64,000 nucleotides of DNA from Desulforegulaceae bacterium (GTDB taxonomy: Bacteria > Desulfobacterota > Desulfobacteria > Desulfobacterales > JACKCP01): contig JAVETN010000003.1 in NCBI GenBank assembly GCA_034006035.1, forward strand, positions 138,472-202,471, written 5' to 3'. Below the pieces are notes generated by a model. It did no database searches, was not told the DNA's origin, and saw nothing but the letters and a program-made list of their open reading frames with translations. Each line of letters opens with the position of its first letter. Position 1 is the stretch's first letter. Below, in pieces: positions 60,903 to 64,000 of this stretch. The translations under genes were made by a program, and so were the position numbers.

Positions 60903-62077
60903 CTGTGACTATCCTGATTATTGTCTATTTTAAGAGGCATTCCGTTTACAGGTATATTAATTGAGGAGGTGACAATTTTTTCACCTTCTTTTATTCCTTT
61001 TTTAACAAAAATATTTTTATCGTCTTTCCAGATTATTTCCACAGGCCTTATTTCAAGAACTCCATTGTTAAAAATCCAGATATTATTGTCATGGACATTT
61101 TCCCTTGGAATTTCAAACACATTTTTTATAATATCACCCATGATTTCAAAACTAATGTAATCACCTGCTATCAATGGCAGTTTTTCACAGTCAAGACTAA
61201 GAGGATCCTTTACTTCTGCAATAATTTCAACCATTCTTGAATCTTTACTGACCCGGCCTGTAAGGGATTTTAAATTTCCTGTTCTAAAAAGATCTGAAGT
61301 CTGGGAGTAAACTTTGACCAAAGCTTTGTTTTGCTCTGCTTTTACAAGTCTTTTGATTCTGTCCTGGGGAAGATAGCCTAAAATTCTATATGATGATGTT
61401 CCATAAAGCAGGGCGATTTTTTCAAGTGAAGAAATATAGCTTCCCTCTTCAATATAGGTTTCTATTATTACCGAATCAAAAGGTGCTTTAATTATGGTTC
61501 TTGATAGGTCTAGCTGAGCTTTTGAAAGTTCAGCTTCTGATGATTCAAGTTTTGCCCGGGCAGATTTAAGTTGGGGCTGTCTTAATGCAAGTGATTTGTT
61601 TTCAAATTCATCCATTCCTGATTTTTCATAAAAGCTAAGCTCTTTTTTGGCACTTTCCTGTTTTCCTATTTCAAGGCTTAGTTCTGCTTCAGACTGCTTT
61701 ACCTGGGCTTTTAGTTTTTTTATCTGGTAAAGGTAATCTTCTTTTTCAATTTCTGCTATTATTTCGCCTTTTTTTACAATCCCCCCGGGATAAAAGTTTT
61801 TTGAAACAAAAACAATTTTACCGCTGACAGAAGTTTTAAGGTCAACACTTTTTTCAGGAACAACTGTTCCCATTCCTTTTATTATTATTTGAGATGTTTT
61901 TTTATTTAGAGTTTTAATATCAACATAAAATGCTTTTACTGTCTTTTTGGCTCCTTTTTTTACCAAAGGTTTTGAAGTCATAAAATAAGTGTAGCTTTTA
62001 ACCCCCAGGAAAATGAGTAAAATAAAAAGAGCTGTTTTTATAGAAATTCTTATGATTTTTAAGTTTTTTTCATTCAT
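60899..62077 (-). CDS. RND periplasmic adaptor (HlyD/MFP family)
   Basis: 392 residues from the ATG at 62077; the ORF opens 26 codons earlier inside the outer-membrane gene, without support. N-terminal membrane anchor (about 9-28), lipoyl half-motif KTSVSGKIVFVSKNFYPGGIVKKGEIIAEIE, an alpha-helical hairpin with KLKAQVKQSEAELSLEI and a following RAKLESSEAELSKAQLDLSRTIIKAPFDSVI half, and a beta-barrel. It links the permease to the outer-membrane channel. ATG overlaps the preceding gene's stop codon by 8 bases. Confidence 0.92.
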   Translation of the reverse strand: MNEKNLKIIRISIKTALFILLIFLGVKSYTYFMTSKPLVKKGAKKTVKAFYVDIKTLNKKTSQIIIKGMGTVVPEKSVDLKTSVSGKIVFVSKNFYPGGIVKKGEIIAEIEKEDYLYQIKKLKAQVKQSEAELSLEIGKQESAKKELSFYEKSGMDEFENKSLALRQPQLKSARAKLESSEAELSKAQLDLSRTIIKAPFDSVIIETYIEEGSYISSLEKIALLYGTSSYRILGYLPQDRIKRLVKAEQNKALVKVYSQTSDLFRTGNLKSLTGRVSKDSRMVEIIAEVKDPLSLDCEKLPLIAGDYISFEIMGDIIKNVFEIPRENVHDNNIWIFNNGVLEIRPVEIIWKDDKNIFVKKGIKEGEKIVTSSINIPVNGMPLKIDNNQDSHR

Positions 62078-63446
62078 TTTTATTTTCCATGTTTTTTGCA
62101 AATTTTTCAGCCCAGGTGCTTCCAATGGCTCTGTAAAGAGATATCCTATATTCAAGGAGATTTGATTTTTCGTTTATAAGAATAGATTCAAGATTTTTGA
62201 GGTAATTATATTTTTCAATATAATCAATATAATCTGAGCTTCCGTTTTTATATTCATTCTCAGAATAATAAAGGGAAGTTTTTGATGCTTCTATTCTTTT
62301 TTTTACAAGTTCCAGTTTTTTTAACTGGGATTTTTCTTCTGAAACTGCATCTGATACTTCCTTTAGTGCCGAAATAACAAGGTCTTTATAGGAATATAAA
62401 TTTTCGTTTCTTTCCGCTCTTGTTCTTTTGATCTCTTCTTTTAAATTTCCTCCGTTAAACACTGGTGCTGCTAAATTTGCCGCAAGATTTGAGATCCAGT
62501 CATCAATGGAAAGAGAAAAGTCATCTGAACCAAGACCTATGGCTCCTGAAATTGAAAGCTTTGGAAGCATATTTTTTTTTGCAGAATAAAGGTTTTGCTG
62601 GGAGGCATTAAGCCTTGAAAAAGAAGCTTTAATATCTGGCCTTGAACTGAGAATATCTAAAGGAATTCCAGTTTCAGGCATTGGAGGAAGATCAGGAAGT
62701 TCAGATACTTTTAATTTTAAAGAGTCAATTCCTGTAAGATAGATAAGTTTGTTTAAAAGAAGGGTTTTTTCAAGCTCAATGGAGTTTATTGTTTCTTTTA
62801 ATGAAATTGTTTCCTTTTTATGATCATAAATATTTGAAGCCTTGGTCATTCCATTTTTATACCTGAGCTTTAAAATCTCAAGCTGGTTTTCATTCTGGTT
62901 AAGGATTTCATTTAAAATTTTTAGTCTTGAATTGATTGAAGTTATATCTTTCCATGTGGTTACAGTTTCAGAGGCAATGGTTACTGCAGCTGATTCTAGT
63001 TCACTTCTTGCAGCTTTTTCATTAAATTCAGCAGCTTTTACCCGGGAATTTATTTTTCCCCATAAATCAATTTCATAACTTGCCGCAAGTCTTGCAGATG
63101 AAGATTTAGAGGTGTTTTTATCTGTTCTTGTTTCAGAAATTCCCCCCTCAATATCAAGATCAGGAAACAGCCCTGATTTTTCCTTTGCAGAAACAGCCCC
63201 TGATTTTTTAAGGGTTTCAAAGGCCTTTTTTATTGTATTATTGTTTTTAAGAGCGGTTTCAACCAGATAATTAAGTTCTTCATTATTTAAATCTTCCCAC
63301 CATTTTTCAATTTTTACATTTCCTGATAAATTTTTGGTGAAACTTTCAGGCATTTTAACATCAAAATTTTTTTCTTCGGGTTTAAATGACGCACACCCGG
63401 AAATTAAAATGATTATCAATACAAAGATTAAAAATTTTTGATTCAT
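62070..63446 (-). CDS. TolC-like outer-membrane efflux lipoprotein
   Basis: 458 residues. Lipoprotein signal MNQKFLIFVLIIILISGC with lipidated C18, then two repeats of the OEP fold (GGISETRTDKNTSKSSSARLAASYEIDLWGK; LPKLSISGAIGLGSDDFSLSIDDWISNLAANLAAPVFNGG), as in NodT/OprM. First gene of the three-gene efflux operon OMP-adaptor-permease. Possible substrates cannot be inferred. Confidence 0.93.
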   Translation of the reverse strand: MNQKFLIFVLIIILISGCASFKPEEKNFDVKMPESFTKNLSGNVKIEKWWEDLNNEELNYLVETALKNNNTIKKAFETLKKSGAVSAKEKSGLFPDLDIEGGISETRTDKNTSKSSSARLAASYEIDLWGKINSRVKAAEFNEKAARSELESAAVTIASETVTTWKDITSINSRLKILNEILNQNENQLEILKLRYKNGMTKASNIYDHKKETISLKETINSIELEKTLLLNKLIYLTGIDSLKLKVSELPDLPPMPETGIPLDILSSRPDIKASFSRLNASQQNLYSAKKNMLPKLSISGAIGLGSDDFSLSIDDWISNLAANLAAPVFNGGNLKEEIKRTRAERNENLYSYKDLVISALKEVSDAVSEEKSQLKKLELVKKRIEASKTSLYYSENEYKNGSSDYIDYIEKYNYLKNLESILINEKSNLLEYRISLYRAIGSTWAEKFAKNMENKNE

Positions 63447-63520
63447 GATTATCCTGTAAAATTAAAAGCTTTAAGTTTTTTTAATTGGCTGATGAAGATC
63501 ATTAGATTTAAGAAAGCTTT

Positions 63521-64000
63521 TTATTTTTCCCCTGTAAAAAGAGTGCAGATTCCAAAGGTAAAATTTTTATATTCCAGATTTTTAAATCCGGCTTTTTCCA
63601 TTATTTTTAAAAAATCAGGGGAAGAAGGAAAATTAATTACAGATTCAGGCAGATAAGAATAAGCGTTATAATTTTTTGAAAAAAGGCCGCCTATAAATGG
63701 AAGTATTTTTAAAAAATATAAAAGATAAAGGGATTTTAAAAATTGGTTTTCAGGTGTTGTAAGCTCTAAGACAGCAATTCTGCCGCCGCTTTTAAGACAG
63801 GAATAAAAGTTTTCCAAAGCTTTTTGTCTGTTTACTATGTTTCTTATTCCAAAAGCTATGGTAACTGCATTAAATTTTTGATCTTTAAATGGAGAATAAA
63901 GAGCATTTGAAGAAACAAGGTAAAAACTATTTTCTTTATTTTTTAGCCTTATTTTTTTCTTTGAAAATCTAAGCATTTCCCAGGAAAAATCAGCTCCTGT
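63521..64000 (-). CDS. UbiE/MenG-type methyltransferase, C-terminal part (5' end outside window)
   Basis: Partial: the open frame continues beyond 64000, where my translation reads TGADFSWEMLRFS, the motif II-upstream segment of UbiE/MenG. The visible 160 residues include ALYSPFKDQKFNAVTIAFGIRNI, GGRIAVLELTTPENQFLKSLYLLYF and ILPFIGGLFSKNYNAYSYLPESVINFPS, all typical of the C-methyltransferase for ubiquinone/menaquinone. Expected role: methylation of demethylmenaquinone. An internal ATG at 63976 is not the start. Confidence 0.88.
   Translation of the reverse strand, partial: TGADFSWEMLRFSKKKIRLKNKENSFYLVSSNALYSPFKDQKFNAVTIAFGIRNIVNRQKALENFYSCLKSGGRIAVLELTTPENQFLKSLYLLYFLKILPFIGGLFSKNYNAYSYLPESVINFPSSPDFLKIMEKAGFKNLEYKNFTFGICTLFTGEK

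Overview
The window is AT-rich bacterial chromosome, with gene families that point to a Desulfobacterota (deltaproteobacterial, sulfate-reducer-like) host. It is crowded with two-component signalling proteins. It also carries two bacterial enhancer-binding proteins for sigma-54, three DASS (SLC13-type) anion transporters, and housekeeping genes such as ftsH, folP, coaX, tilS, the SRP RNA, grpE and dnaK. I cannot name the species. No tRNA, rRNA, CRISPR array, intact insertion sequence or integrase was found.

Layout. 1-1075: 5' end of an AmmeMemoRadiSam radical SAM gene and a methyltransferase. 1.5-8.2 kb: divergent etfBA and a histidine phosphatase / acyl-CoA dehydrogenase / TetR / APH-type kinase / SDR operon, which looks like an ACAD10/11-type acyl-CoA pathway with its own electron-transfer flavoprotein. 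8.3-13.5 kb: sigma-54 activator, NifX-like protein, sensor kinase, response regulator, and a cytidylate-kinase-like/receiver fusion. 13.8-24.4 kb: orphan receivers, a dCache kinase + receiver-CBS regulator + DASS transporter operon with a 48-residue membrane protein, and an NtrC-type kinase/regulator pair. 24.5-28.2 kb (+): Na/phosphate cotransporter and a second DASS transporter. 28.3-30.2 kb: UvrD-like helicase. 30.7-37.3 kb: a visibly more GC-rich seven-gene operon with the same kinase/receiver/DASS logic. 38.1 kb: stand-alone CBS protein. 38.8-41.6 kb: cold-shock protein, phosphomannomutase, UppP. 42.1-45.5 kb: YggT, two PilT-family ATPases, zinc-ribbon protein. 45.6-51.2 kb: ComEA, CoaX, FolP, FtsH, TilS. 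51.3 kb: SRP RNA. 51.6-54.3 kb: GrpE-DnaK. 54.4-57.8 kb: DUF134/DUF5320 pair and a PIF1-like helicase fusion. 57.8-63.4 kb: a tripartite RND efflux operon. The window ends inside a UbiE/MenG-type methyltransferase.

The most notable result is that the 8-38 kb signalling/transport region appears to be a local sigma-54 regulon. Reading intergenic DNA by eye, I found nine good -24/-12 elements (TGGCAC-N5-TTGCW type, two perfect) and one weaker one. Each lies in front of a kinase, receiver, DASS, NptA or CBS gene. They sit on both strands, and two sigma-54 activators are encoded in the same region. Three of the kinase upstream regions also share TTTGTAAA/TTTTACAA-rich dyads placed like activator sites. 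Together these suggest an extensively cross-wired, sigma-54-controlled anion uptake system that has amplified by duplication and probably by transfer.
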